A stretch of DNA of 64,000 bases from Selaginella tamariscina (taxonomy: Eukaryota > Streptophyta > Lycopodiopsida > Selaginellales > Selaginellaceae): the NCBI GenBank assembly GCA_003024785.1, contig PUQB01000498.1, positions 62,001-126,000 of the forward strand, read 5' to 3'. The notes beneath the pieces were generated by a model. The model searched no databases. It was not told the origin of the DNA and was given only the letters and a program-made list of their open reading frames with translations. Position numbers and translations under genes: made by a program. Below are positions 34,686 through 44,740 of this stretch, in pieces (position 1 is the stretch's first letter; the number at the start of each line of letters is the position of its first letter).

Positions 34686-35540
34686 TTATCTATCTATCTA
34701 TCTATATAATGAATATTAAATCATTGATCTTCAATACATGAGTCAAAAAAGACCTCTGCACACACACACACACTACATTATGGTTACACTGATATATGCA
34801 TGCAGATGTTATCTGCGTATAAACATTCGTATACCTAGAAATTAAACAACATGATACTGGTTTAGAATATATATTATAATGTAGGTTGTACGTACTTATT
34901 GCCCATGTGTCGTCCTTTTAAGGTGCCTGCCTCGACCTGGAGAAGTCGATCCACAAGTATTGTCTTTGAATACGTTCCATACTTGTCTGTCACGCCCAGT
35001 TTCTCATTCAGCCGCTGTATAAGTGCCGGGCGTGACCAGCTTGCGTAGAAATTCCGGTCACTGGGTGTCCCTGCAAGATGATTTACATAAATATGTATAT
35101 ACGTAAACACATTAATAGAACACACACATATATGGGCGTTCGTAAGCATGTATTGTCTATCTATATATATCTACATGTATATCCTGTGTGTATGTGTGCA
35201 GTGGACATTACAGAATGACGTTATATTTTATATCAAAGTTACTCCTTAAAGTTACAGTTTCAGACCTATCTATGGGTATATCTCTATAAGCACATCTAAA
35301 AACATGAAAATACATTACAGTTCCTATTACGGACTTAACTTGCTCAGTATATACACGTGCGTATATCCAAGTTGCAAGTGTGTGTGTGTGTGTGTATAAA
35401 GAGAGAGAGAGAGAGAGTCTTAAGTGAAATCAAACTAGTGACTCACACTTTGATGCTTGGGAGGTCGACCTACATAGTTTAGAGTCACAGCACTTGGTCG
35501 CTTGGGAGGTCGACCCCTGTGCAGATGCCCTCGTTATCAT
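28109..35540 (-). CDS. VIN3-like (VEL) Polycomb-associated PHD/FNIII protein, 20 exons
   Basis: The product is predicted to be a nuclear PRC2 accessory protein of the VIN3/VRN5/VEL family. Minus-strand exons with GT..AG borders, in order: 35540-35447, 35070-34896, 34555-34379, 34311-34255, 34021-32771, 32501-32279, 31879-31799, 31637-31399, 31044-30828, 30563-30419, 30108-30034, 29841-29818, 29716-29690, 29583-29527, 29398-29360, 29288-29260, 29150-29111, 28898-28860, 28727-28674, 28535-28109, about 1,155 codons. Domains: N-terminal VEL region, long repeat exon, PHD finger, helical segment, FNIII, linker microexons, C-terminal VEL-interaction domain. The frame joins cleanly over most junctions. 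One-base breaks are needed near the end of exon 5, in exon 9 (about 30925) and in exon 20 (about 28510). The start Met and the 3' ends of exons 8 and 9 are least certain. Confidence 0.85.
28674..30108 (-). other. VEL exons 11-19: nine tiny linker exons
   Basis: Exon lengths are 75, 24, 27, 57, 39, 29, 40, 39 and 54 nt. Seven are multiples of three and lie in phase 1-1; exons 16 and 17 (29 + 40 nt) compensate each other. Most end in a Gln codon followed by the split Gly (for example NDQ|G, DNQ|G, ENQ|G, EDQ|G). Several share an Ala/Val/Thr-Arg-Glu-Glu/Val pattern (TREEVPIIDLNDQ, TTAREVEAVTIVIGEDE). They encode an acidic linker joining FNIII to the C-terminal domain. All have GT..AG borders, but such small exons can also be mis-called individually. 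Confidence 0.65.
30419..31044 (-). other. VEL exons 9-10: fibronectin type III domain
   Basis: Exon 9 (31044-30828) begins LERAYTVKIERVTEDCVEVS and, in a frame shifted near 30925, continues SPAYTAVVNETRALLTGLHP. Exon 10 (30563-30419) gives EYLIRICPYTNSGEVGHVET. The LTGLxPGxEYxIRI pattern is the FNIII domain used in VEL proteins between PHD and C-terminal domain. A one-base break in exon 9 is required; the remaining splice borders (GTACGT, TTCAG) are canonical. Confidence 0.8.
31399..31879 (-). other. VEL exons 7-8: helical segment following the PHD
   Basis: Exon 7 (31879-31799) reads CWRKQMNAANGARRIEALRT, matching the YWKRQL...DARRVDxLxYR segment after the VEL PHD. Exon 8 (31637-31399) continues LFKGSVRYKGLQDIVSEAAS and LESEIGPVSSLPARLLRGLV, the conserved K(L/F)ExEVGP...ARG(I/L)V(S/T)RL block. 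The two exons join in phase 2. The exon 8 donor (GTATGA at 31398) is the weakest call; another GT nearby could be used. Confidence 0.88.
32279..32501 (-). other. VEL exon 6: PHD finger
   Basis: The exon encodes GEPFCKRCSCCICKEFDENK and continues DPSLWIECPRCSLSCHVCCAMDA, then QLDASYSCASCGYISG. The pattern FCKRCSCCIC-FD(E/D)NKDPSLW...SCH...SYxCxSCG is diagnostic of the VEL/OBERON-type PHD. Zinc-binding Cys and His are all present. In this family the PHD helps in chromatin binding and PRC2 function. Donor GTAAGC at 32278. Confidence 0.93.
32588..32633. repeat. (TA)n microsatellite, about 22 units
   Basis: An uninterrupted TA run sits in VEL intron 5, beside the PHD exon. Confidence 0.98.
32771..34021 (-). 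other. VEL exon 5: 1.25-kb exon of degenerate ~25-residue repeats
   Basis: The exon encodes a long Ala/Glu/Ser/Gln-rich stretch built of roughly 15-17 degenerate units around LSAxRxQ (for example VVLSAGREQPTDVASGSRSA and VMLSAREQRSQ). It is flanked by TPGSRRSGVVTPKK at the start. The last codons, in a shifted frame, give VDRTCVNVACKAHIK, the first zinc-ligand pair of the VEL PHD region. The donor is AAAG|GTACAC at 32770. A frame break between about 32830 and 32900 is required. Known VEL proteins I can recall have no such repeat block here. Confidence 0.7.
34616..34683. repeat. (CT)n microsatellite, about 33 units
   Basis: An uninterrupted CT run followed by (TATC)n lies in VEL intron 2. On the sense strand this is a GA tract, not a polypyrimidine tract. 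Confidence 0.98.
34896..35540 (-). other. VEL exons 1-2: start codon and N-terminal VEL domain
   Basis: Exon 1 (35540-35447) starts at ATG and encodes a short Ser/Thr/Gln-rich leader with two copies of RSTSQA/GSTSQA-like sequence, ending at a GTGAGT donor. Exon 2 begins after TTGCAG at 35070 and gives TPSDRNFYASWSRPALIQRL, then LGVTDKYGTYSKTILVDRLL. This matches the conserved N-terminal VEL segment, whose usual pattern is SW(S/T)RxELLxxL...KYTGLxKxxxIxxLL. The phase-1 junction creates a Trp codon across the intron, which supports the exon 1 model. Confidence 0.75.
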
Positions 35541-37886
35541 AATTACGCTTTCAACATGTTTTGGTCACAGTCCCTGAAATGATGAACATATTAAATAAAG
35601 AAAATAAATAAAAGAAAAAAAAAACAAACACGGAGCAACAGTTTTGACTACATATAAACTGCCCTATTCCATGTATCACCAATACAGATCTAGTTTACTA
35701 TATTTACACAGGAAGGTTGAAATATTGATAGAATTTAGAAGCCAAGATGGAAATATGCAATCTGGTTTACACATTTTCCTCTAATGTGATATAACAGTAA
35801 GTCCCTGTCAAAGCATAGCCAGTACCCCACGTATCCCGATTATAATGAATGGTTACACATTACACTATATGAAATCCAAGTCCTACAGTTTTCCTAGCTA
35901 ATTGCGCGCACATACACACATACATCTACTCCACGTATCCCGATTACAGTGAATTACACCAAGAAGTTTTACTATATGCAAATGTTATTATGTGAAGCCA
36001 GAGATGGATAATCCATCTAAATCGTACGCAGTAAACCTCTGTGTGTGTTTTAAAAACGAATATGTCTCGAGGACCCTATAAACTGCCTGTCAAGGACTCC
36101 ATGTATCCCAACTTGAAAGATTTCCACAATTTTCCTAGTTAAATACCCAACTATGTGCAATATATTGATACACAATATGAATCAAAGATGAATATAAATC
36201 CATGAAATCAGAAAATGTCACATATGAAAATTCTCATGATATAAATGAGGAAATTGTGGCAAAATTGCAGCAGAAAAACAAAATTTACTACTAAGAAATG
36301 TGTGAATACAAACCTGTATGGCGACCTGAGAGACTGCGGCCTTAGAACATGCCCATACAGCTCGACTCAATGTGATTAGGTCTTCTAGCACCCTTAACCC
36401 TCCTTTTATTAACACACTCCATAACCACGCTTAAAACGTAATTAACCCTTTCTATTTATGCATATATCTAGTATACTATTCTGTCTGTTTTTATATAATA
36501 GCGTTTTCAGCAGGTTTCACTCACTCACACACACACTTTATTATATACACAGACATCCAGTAAAATATTTGTGATTACTAGCGTGTTCAACAGCTTTCAC
36601 TCACGCACGCAGGCACACATACACACACCAGGATATACACAGGTACAGACCCAGTATAATATTTGTGTAATAGAGTATACATAAACCGCCAGTAAAATAT
36701 TTTGTGTATTTTATATATTAGTGTATTTAAACAGATATACAGTTATTATAATATTATTGTAATGAATTAATTAACAGATTGCCCTAGATTTATTTTAAGA
36801 AATAACCTGTAATTAATCTGAACATTCTCTTAGGCACAGTTATATATATAATTTTAGGGTGTGATATATTACTAGCTTATATCTATATAGATGTCAGAAC
36901 GTCAATGTTCTACGACTTCATATGTAGCTTGTTAACGCGCACACACGCACACATTTTACGACTTAAACAGGAAATTAAGATTACATTTTATTTAGTTTCT
37001 ATATATTATATTGTCGCTAAATTTCATACCTAGATAGACTGCCACGTATACACAGAGTCTTTAAATCATACACATGGTCATTAAAGTGGTGATTATTACT
37101 GGAGGTGTATCACGTATACAAATCATGTGTGTGTGCAGGTTTCATAAACACACAAGATTAATAAACTGTTTGTGCTCCAAAATCGCTACTATCTTAAAGT
37201 AGATTAAGTCTTATTCTTAAGTAATAAGTTATAGGTTCGATCCTGCAGTGCATCTTTGATGTGATATATATATATAAATCTATCTACTGAGAGCTACAGA
37301 GCACATGTAAAAGATCAGTTTTATACGCTAAACATATAATACATATGTAAATTTATCTACTGAGCTACAGAGCACATGTAAAAAATCAGTATTATACAGT
37401 TTTAATGGATGTGAAAAATATATATTACATCAATATACGAATATAAAAATCTACTGCTACAGTATTATACAGTTTATACATTATTGTTCTGCTGTAGGAT
37501 GTATAGATTTGAAAGATAGAAAAATCCACTGATCTATACAGTTTGATCCCTCCCATCTTCAATCATGTGATTTTCCAGACAAAATTTGGTCATGTAACAA
37601 CCAGTATTATACATTTCTATACGCTATTCATATACACAATTACACATATATGGATGTAAAATCACTTGAGTGGTAGTTTACATATAAATGCAGATGCAGA
37701 TTTAAGGATGTAAAATCATGTTTGTAATTTATATATAAAGGTGCGCAGTATGGAGGAAGTATCTATGTTACATACATACATATATATATGGATGTGAATA
37801 GAATTTCATATATGAAGATCTAAGATGAAAGCATCGATTCATCCATTTAAATTTGAATTAAGTATACACATAGTTCTAACCATTTA
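35541..37886. other. Probable VEL 5' flank; no gene recognised
   Basis: The first hundreds of bases are the presumed promoter/5' UTR of the minus-strand VEL gene; no TATA box could be singled out. The block CTTGGGAGGTCGACC occurs twice just inside exon 1 (35457 and 35501). Further out are direct repeats with CCACGTATCCCGATTA (35828, 35930) and a related copy at about 36098. Confidence 0.5.
37281..37392 (-). repeat. Duplicated tRNA A-box-like element, possible SINE remnant
   Basis: TCTACTGAGAGCTACAGAGC (37283-37302) and TCTACTGAGCTACAGAGCAC (37356-37375) are direct copies about 73 bp apart. On the minus strand each contains GTAGCTCAGTAGA-like sequence, a good A box for RNA polymerase III. A B-box-like GGTTCGATCC lies nearby at 37234-37243 but on the opposite strand, so no single promoter is complete. 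Confidence 0.35.
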
Positions 37887-38282
37887 TTATAAACCATGAA
37901 GCACTCTCATCAAGGCAGTAATGACGACAACTGAGGATACACTGTAGAACCCGGAAACCAGCAAGAGAATTGTACTCGGCCTCATGGTTACCAGTTGCCT
38001 ATGTAACTTCCCCACCATTTCAGATACCTGTAGCTGAACGGCTGGATGACAATTGAGTTCCCAGTCCATCCATTCCGCTCGTCCATTTGCTGCGACATCC
38101 TCCACCTCCTTGCACTGCACATGCTTTATTCTGTTCCAGAGCAGTGTCATCTGCTCGTCCTCCTTGCGTCTGAGTTCTTGGATTCTCTTTCTCAGTGCGG
38201 ACATGGCCTTGTCGAACTCTGGCTCGTAGTATGTTCCTGCATCTGAGCTTGCACTTGCTGAGCTCTCGTTCTTCTGCGGTAT
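37887..38282 (-). CDS. Small charged coiled-coil protein with C-terminal membrane anchor, unknown
   Basis: The minus strand gives an open frame from about 38282 to a stop at 37887. It contains an acidic start (YYEPEFDKAMSALRKRIQEL), a charged helical region (RRKEDEQMTLLWNRIKHVQC) and an N-terminal-in orientation tail (STILLLVSGFYSVSSVVVIT) followed by ALMRVLHGL. The single hydrophobic segment about 10 residues from the end suggests a tail-anchored membrane protein. The true start is unknown: the Met at 38204 lies inside the conserved-looking frame, so an upstream exon ending near 38282 is likely. I do not recognise the family. It is divergently unrelated to, and 2.3 kb upstream of, the VEL start on the same strand. 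Confidence 0.45.
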   Translation of the reverse strand: MPQKNESSASASSDAGTYYEPEFDKAMSALRKRIQELRRKEDEQMTLLWNRIKHVQCKEVEDVAANGRAEWMDWELNCHPAVQLQVSEMVGKLHRQLVTMRPSTILLLVSGFYSVSSVVVITALMRVLHGL

Positions 38283-38439
38283 CTAGATTCGGCTGAACGA
38301 GGAGAGACGAGCGCGGCCCTGCTGAATCCAGGTTCGAAACAGAGACGGACACTGGGAAGCACATTTGCAGTCGTAGTGGTCCTCATTCTCACAAGCTCAC
38401 ACCACGAATGCAGAGAGAGGAGAGGAGAGTATACCACTA

Positions 38440-40373
38440 AACAACTGCAGTAGAATGTGGTGATAAGGTGTATAAAAAATATGTGGTGTGTGGTTGTATT
38501 TATCTAGATATCTAGATACATACTGGATTATACGCGTATTGGATTTTATTGTAAGGGCAACGATTGGCTGGTGAGGAATCGGTCCAGCTTGTCAACTCTG
38601 TCTTTTCCACCACATATATTATTTACCACATAATATTATACATACCGAACCGACGTGAATAAATCTTATACGGATATAATATATTATTATCACTGATCAG
38701 ATTTTTGGCTTCGCTCAGGATTGGTTAGCTAGTTCCAAATGATCTCCCATACTTGCTGTAGTTTTAACTTTTCTCCACCACGTTAATATATGTGTGTGTG
38801 TGCGCGCGCGCGCCCTGTATTTAACCTTATTTTATTTATAAGCAAACACCGTATATACACATGTATTATTATATTACAGTCATGTGTGAAATAATATATT
38901 ACATTATATTATAGTATCTCAGAGAAGGTCAATACTAAATTAACTAGTGTGATAAGTCCCTTGATTTAATTGGAAGAATTCACTTTATACATAAAATACC
39001 TATATACAGTCTGTTACGTACGTATTACAGCACTTCACAGTGTATTCTCACAATATCACAGAACTCATTTTATTAAGTAAATACAAAAGCTCAAAGCTCC
39101 TCTTGAGAAAATAAGATGTGTATAGGACCTCAAATAACCTATATGGTAATCTAAATACATAATGCAACTGGAGATGGATACCTATCTTAATCTTTAATCA
39201 GCTCAATACATTATATATATATATATAACCTGTAAGTAGCTTTATCCCTGATGGCTGGGTATCCACCAACTGAAAACAATGGACAGACTTCTCCTAGACA
39301 CTCTCCAAGTTAGGGAATTAACGGCATATTCATGCTACAGGGATGTGGCTTATAAAACGGATGTATCTGTTGGAAGAAACGTCCGATGGACATAACTACT
39401 GGACTTTAATGTCCCGAAGGAATTGGACCACGTAGAGGACTCAGGGATTGAACCACACGGAGGAGGTCCACCTGTTTACATAAAGAACCCTTACGAGGAG
39501 GATTTGGGCCCTTTGCCAAACCCTCTTGTATACACATAGTCTTTTTCTTTGGTACTTATATAGACTTCCACATACTTGTTCACACAGGGCTTCAGCAAAG
39601 AGGTCCTTCTCTCACTCTCATTAGAGCTCTCGTGTCATCATGTATTCCCTTGTTAAATGAATCGTCTTTTTTTCCATCCATCCTTGTGTCCCTTGCAATT
39701 GAGTACTGTTATGTGTGTGAGTGTAACTAGTAGCTAGGCAAGTTTATGGCACCCATCTTGACACCTTTGCTTCATTTAAGAACTTGCCAGACGCTCTTTA
39801 GTTGGAGAGGTGTATATGGCCTAGCCATTGTCCGATGTGTGTGGGGAGGTGGTCACTGGTAATAGCGCTTTGACAACCACGTTTTTTCACACTTGACTTA
39901 TAAAGATAATGACCATTTGCAGTGACCATGAAGAGATCGACAAGATTTTAAAGTATATGAAGGCTGGTAGCTAAAAAGTATGGATTTTGTTAGTAGGTAG
40001 GAAATCATGTGTTGCAAGGCGCCCATGTTTTAAGCTCTAAGGGTAGAACTGCTAACTACATGAAAGAGAGTAGCGTTCCTCGTTGAGGACCAACAAGTCG
40101 TGCCAGGTCCACAAGGTAGTGACAATAACTGAGATGACAATGTGGGAAACAAATCCAGCATAAGCCCCATAGCCCCCTAGCCGACTAGCAAACGTCGATG
40201 TGTCACAATGCAAGGTCAGTAAAGGGGAACCCACGCCTTGCGCACAACCCAAGCCAATCGACTTTTAAAGGAACTCACAAATTCCATCGTAGCCACATCT
40301 TGTGCATAACCCATAAATGATTGGTGAAACAATCTCTAGGTCTGATATAAAGGGAAATGAAGGGAACTACATC
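38440..40373. other. Spacer without recognisable gene
   Basis: It holds short (TG/CG)n and (TA)n tracts (38793-38813, 39213-39226). The stretch 39240-39560 has balanced base composition and reads like eroded retroelement DNA, but no domain is identifiable. Confidence 0.45.
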
Positions 40374-40659
40374 TGTTGTAAATAAAAACCAAGAATATTA
40401 AAAAAAACACCTCTATCCTTAGTCTCCGCCTATCAAATATATATATATATATTCCACGTTGCCAAGCATATGGAACGCCAAAGTAGGCAAATACACACAC
40501 GTAAGTTAGCATAGGGCAATCGTGTGTAAGTGTCTTCGTAATAAATCATAAGTATATGTCTCAACACCCCTTGAACACGTACAATCGTGTTCATGAAAAT
40601 AAGAGATTGTCTAACACTCATGGTAATTAGGATGTACTCCTCAGTGAACAAGCCTTGCA
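40374..40659 (-). repeat. Ty1/copia 3' LTR (286 bp)
   Basis: The LTR is bounded by TG...CA on the minus strand. Directly upstream in the minus sense is GCTCAGGGGGAGATC (40660-40674), a typical copia polypurine tract, which fixes the LTR start at 40659. The end at 40374 is set by similarity to 44601. Confidence 0.75.
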
Positions 40660-41079
40660 GATCTCCCCCTGAGCTTGATAACCAAGCATATTATATAAAG
40701 AGCACACATATATGTATATATAATATCTGCATAAATGGGTACATAAAAAATAACTTTCCAAATAATTTGACTTGACTTCTTTCTAGAATTACTCTTCAAA
40801 ATTCAAACTTTTGTATTTGATGCATAAAATTTGGTCCTCACACCTGTTTGATAAGTGCATTGCCTAGTCCTATATTGAAAGAGAGATTGTTTACAATTTC
40901 AATCTAATGTGTGAGCTAGCATCCATGAAGCCTCATTGCTTTGTGTGATGCTACTTCATTAGGTTGCGTGCGACTTGTGTTGTTGTTAAAGATGGTTGTG
41001 GGAGGCATTTGAAGAGACTTGAAAGGTTTATAAATCCAAGCAACTTCCTTAGCAATAGAGTAAAAAACATAGTGTAAAA

Positions 41080-41205
41080 AACATAGTGTGGAATTTGATT
41101 CAAGTGTAAAAAAAAAAAAACAAAGTGTTGCGTTTTACATTTCCATGCAATAGCTGCGCCATAGTACTTGAAGAACCAGCTTGTCTTGGATGATGCATTT
41201 GAGGA
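41080..41205 (-). pseudogene. Ty1/copia RNase H fragment
   Basis: The translation FFKYYGAAIAWKCKTQHFV corresponds to the copia RNase H block GxxISWxSKKQxxV. Flanking sequence is too decayed to follow. The region lies on the 3' side, as expected for copia. Confidence 0.6.
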
Positions 41206-42429
41206 ATGAGTAAAAAAATTGTCATTTGCAAATGCCTCAAATAAATGTGGAACCAACTTTGGAGGAGTACACAAGTGCGAGATGTTTAGTACCTATAAAT
41301 ATCGAATGGGTCAACAAGTAACATACCAGTCTCTCCTAGTCGGTTCATGAAGCTTTTGACTGAAATTGATAATTATCGCTAATTTATTATTAATCATAAG
41401 GTACATAAGGCACCCAACGAGACTTTGGTACTAAGGTAAATACACAATGTCTTATGCATTTGCAAGAGGTAAAATTGTTTGTAGGAGATTGTCCATCCCG
41501 CAGAGAATTTCTTAGAAAAATTGTTGAGGTGTATGCAACAATAACTATTATACAAAGAGAAAGAAACCTGTGTAGTATTGTGTTCACATACTTCTATTGG
41601 TGTAGATAAATGTCTCGTATCGTGATGTCCATGTGAACTTGTAAACCAAGACAGTAAGGTGTCATGTGAAAATCTTGTTTAAGCTCGTACTTGACACTTT
41701 ATCCTAACTCTAATATAGTGACAATAATGAAATCAAGTTGGCATTGATTTTATGCATTGTGGTAATATTGTAACTGTACAAAGTATATGTACACACCCAC
41801 ATATGTACTTTATATATATATATTAGCTTTAGATCTATTGTAACCATGAGATTGGTCTCATACTGATATATGTGGTCCATAAATGAACTTATTTAACTTA
41901 CAAAATAAATGTGAGGAACCTTATGCTTGAAAATAAGGAAGTTGTTGCATGTAAATTTTTTGGGCGATATTTCTATTGGAGAATTTTTTTATGTGTAATT
42001 AGTATGGGGCTTTTGATTGCATTTTAACCTTAAAAACCCACTTGCACGGTAGCATTTTTTATTAACACAAAGTTCAAGATCCATTAGCAGGTTGTGCAAC
42101 CATTTCTCCAAGCGTGGAATGTTCTTAGCCTCCTCAAGTGTGGATGACCAATCTATGACTTGTGCATTGTAACAAGCTTGCATAAACTCAAGATACACTA
42201 CAATTGGATGTACGTCTAGTAATACTTGCCTCTGAATGAATATGCTGAGTTGCGTGAGACTTCTAGAGGTGGTGAAGGTGGTTCCAAATCTAGTGTGTCA
42301 TGTTGCATATGTAGTGTATGAAGTAGAGTCAGAGATTGACTATGAGTGTGAGGATCATGTGACATTAGATTGTCCATCTCAAAACTCTAGTTACAAGTGT
42401 AAGCTTCCTCTTGTGCATTTATAAAAAGG

Positions 42430-43250
42430 AGAATGTTGATCCATTGTCAAGCACCTCTTCCTTGTCAAAAATGTCAATACGTTAGTAGTAAAATCTCTTT
42501 CTCTCCGGGCACCAAACCCAATAACCATCCTTAGTCATCATAACCCGTCGAATGCACAAGCAACATCTTTGGAGCTTCTTTGTTCTTTAGATTGGTAAAC
42601 ATAATCATGACTACCAAATAGCCTTAGGTGTCTCACATTGGGCTTGTCATCAATCCATAATTCATATTGAGTGACATCATGCACTATTTTAGTGGGCAAT
42701 TTAGTTCATGGATAATAACTATAGTAATAACATCAGGCCAAAAAATAGAGTTATATTTTAGTATGCATTGTGAACCTAACAGACTCTTTTATTGTGTTTA
42801 TTGTGTATACCTTTCTCTTAATAACTTCATTTTGTCTTTTTTCATAAGGGACATAATTTTGTTTATATTATGAGTCAAACAATTCTTTTTACTTAAGAAT
42901 TTCAATCCCATGTCAAATCTAACACATTTAAATTTATGACCCATATTGTTTTGAGCTACTCCTAACCATGTTTTAAATTCATATAATGCATTTAATTTCT
43001 TACTCATGAATCCAACAAATGTGTAATGAGAATAATCATTTACAATAAATATAAAAACTTATGCACAAGTACATGCAAACTTAGGTAAAAGCTTTTTGGT
43101 TAACTTCTCCAAGCCATACGCATAGCTAACTTGGGAAAGGACGTACTAGTGACCATAGATTGTACCTTCCTAATGCATGGCATGCTTACATGTCCAAAAT
43201 GAATGTGCCAAAGTCATGCGAAATCTTGCTTTGTATAATGTGATCCGACA
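42430..43250 (-). pseudogene. Ty1/copia GAG-pre-integrase and integrase remnants
   Basis: Minus-strand frames give HFGHVSMPCIRKVQSMVT (the H...H pre-integrase zinc region), YEFKTWLGVAQNNMGHKFKC with VRFDMGLKFLS (integrase core; canonical RxDNGxEF, so the Asp is kept but Asn is Met), and WIDDKPNVRHLRLFG (the KPxxxHLRxFG block after the core). They lie in the correct copia order but in several frames with stops. Confidence 0.8.
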
Positions 43251-43684
43251 CCTTGATGTTTAACATTGCCCTTGCCAAAACACCCTTGTTCAACCAACTT
43301 ACTTACATACATGGGACTTTAAGAAAGTTCCAGTATAAAAAATATGTCTTTAGATCATTGTTTAAAGGTGGACATGTTATTGTTCCTTGTCTCATGATAG
43401 TAAAATCATCTCGACCAGCAATCCCAACCTTATGTGTGGTATTCCGCAATTAAACATATAAAAACCAATATCTTGATTATGTCATGTGATTAGTTACTCT
43501 GCTATCCATATATTAATGATTATGCAAAATAGAGCCATGAGTGACAAGATTAACATATGTTATAAAATAAACACGGAGAAACATGTTTATCATATGATTT
43601 TTCAATTACAACATTAGTACAATGAGCCTAAGGTTTTTAGGATGGAAAGAAGCGTCTATGTTAACTATCTCAATGTTTAGTAAG

Positions 43685-44198
43685 ACATTCTTTAGCAAAA
43701 TGTCCATGACTACCACAATTGAAACAACAAAAATTCTAAGAGGTATCTCATTTGCTCTTGTAGAAGACTTTAAAATGTTATACTTTAAAATTCCCCACAA
43801 ACCTTATCAATGGCCTCTTGCTTTGTGATGCTCTTTAACCACCTCTTGTAAAGTTGGTGGCTCCTTGAAGCTGCTTTTAATGTGGTCATATTCTTTGGAA
43901 GCTTAATGACAAAATGTTCAACTAGTTCCTGAGAGGTTTTGATGCAACTTTACATCCAACTTAGTGTTGATCTTTTAGATCTGTAAGGAAAATCTGAAAT
44001 AGATTCTCCTTGTTGAATATGTGTATGATGCTTAGAGGCATAAGTAACCTTAATGTACCTGTTTCGAAGTTCATGCCAAGCAAAGGCAACACTCTCATTG
44101 TTAATAATAAATTGTTTGATGTAATCTCTTAAGAATGACATTTCTAGCAGCGTGATCAAATAATTTAAACTTAAAAATGCTTTTGTTTTTAATTTCAT
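43685..44198 (-). pseudogene. Ty1/copia gag with CCHC zinc knuckle
   Basis: A capsid-like segment (43950-44198) with FLSLNYLITLLEMSFLRDYI and AWHELRNRYIKVTYASKHH is followed, in the minus sense, by CFNCGSHGHFAKEC (43685-43726), a perfect CX2CX4HX4C knuckle. Frame changes separate the two parts. Confidence 0.75.
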
Positions 44199-44588
44199 GC
44201 TCTTCTACACTAGCATTGGGAGTTGAAGGAGGGTATGATTCTTAGTGACTTCCCATAAATGTGGTTTCTGAGCAAAGTTTACATCTTATTTCTCCAAACT
44301 ATGTATATGCATTACCATGCAAGAGTTTTTGATCATATGCTATTACCACAGTGAAAAGAAAGAATGCAAGTACTTATGCATATCTAGGGTAAAAGAAAAA
44401 ATAAATAGCTTATTTGAAAAGGTTTATGGAAGATGCTCCAAATGAATGATATTGTTGGATTACTACCAGTGGCGGATCACTACTTGCATTAATACCCATG
44501 TGATTGCTTTTAACAATGGAGCCTTAACCCTAGCCGATTTGGAAGGAGTTTGCTTATTTTAGAATTGGAAAATAAATAAAAGACATTG

Positions 44589-44600
44589 GCTCTCATATCA
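44589..44600 (-). other. Ty1/copia primer-binding site
   Basis: On the minus strand TGATATGAGAGC matches the tRNA-iMet primer-binding sequence TGGTATCAGAGC at 10 of 12 bases. It directly follows the 5' LTR end TTTACAACA, which supports both calls. Confidence 0.7.
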
Positions 44601-44740
44601 TGTTGTAAATGAAAATTAAACATATATTGAATATCTAAAAAATGAACCTATATCCTTAGTTAATATATTTATCTATTTCAGTCTGAACAACCAAACATCT
44701 GAAATGCCAAAGATTCTTCAATCAAAATAAATTAGGCAAA

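Larger units (their letters stand above)
40374..44740 (-). mobile_element. Ty1/copia retrotransposon, degenerate, minus strand
   Basis: On the minus strand the order is 5' LTR (from 44601 upward), primer-binding site, gag, integrase, RNase H, polypurine tract, 3' LTR (40659-40374). The 3' LTR is 286 bp, beginning TGCAAGGCTTG and ending TACAACA. Its end matches the segment starting 44601 (TGTTGTAAATxAAAA and ACCTxTATCCTTAGT on the plus strand). The order integrase before RNase H defines Ty1/copia. The reading frames are full of stops. Confidence 0.82.

Noticed and set aside
37231-37246. Complete tRNA gene around the B-box-like GGTTCGATCC
   Set aside because: No convincing acceptor, D or anticodon stems on the same strand.
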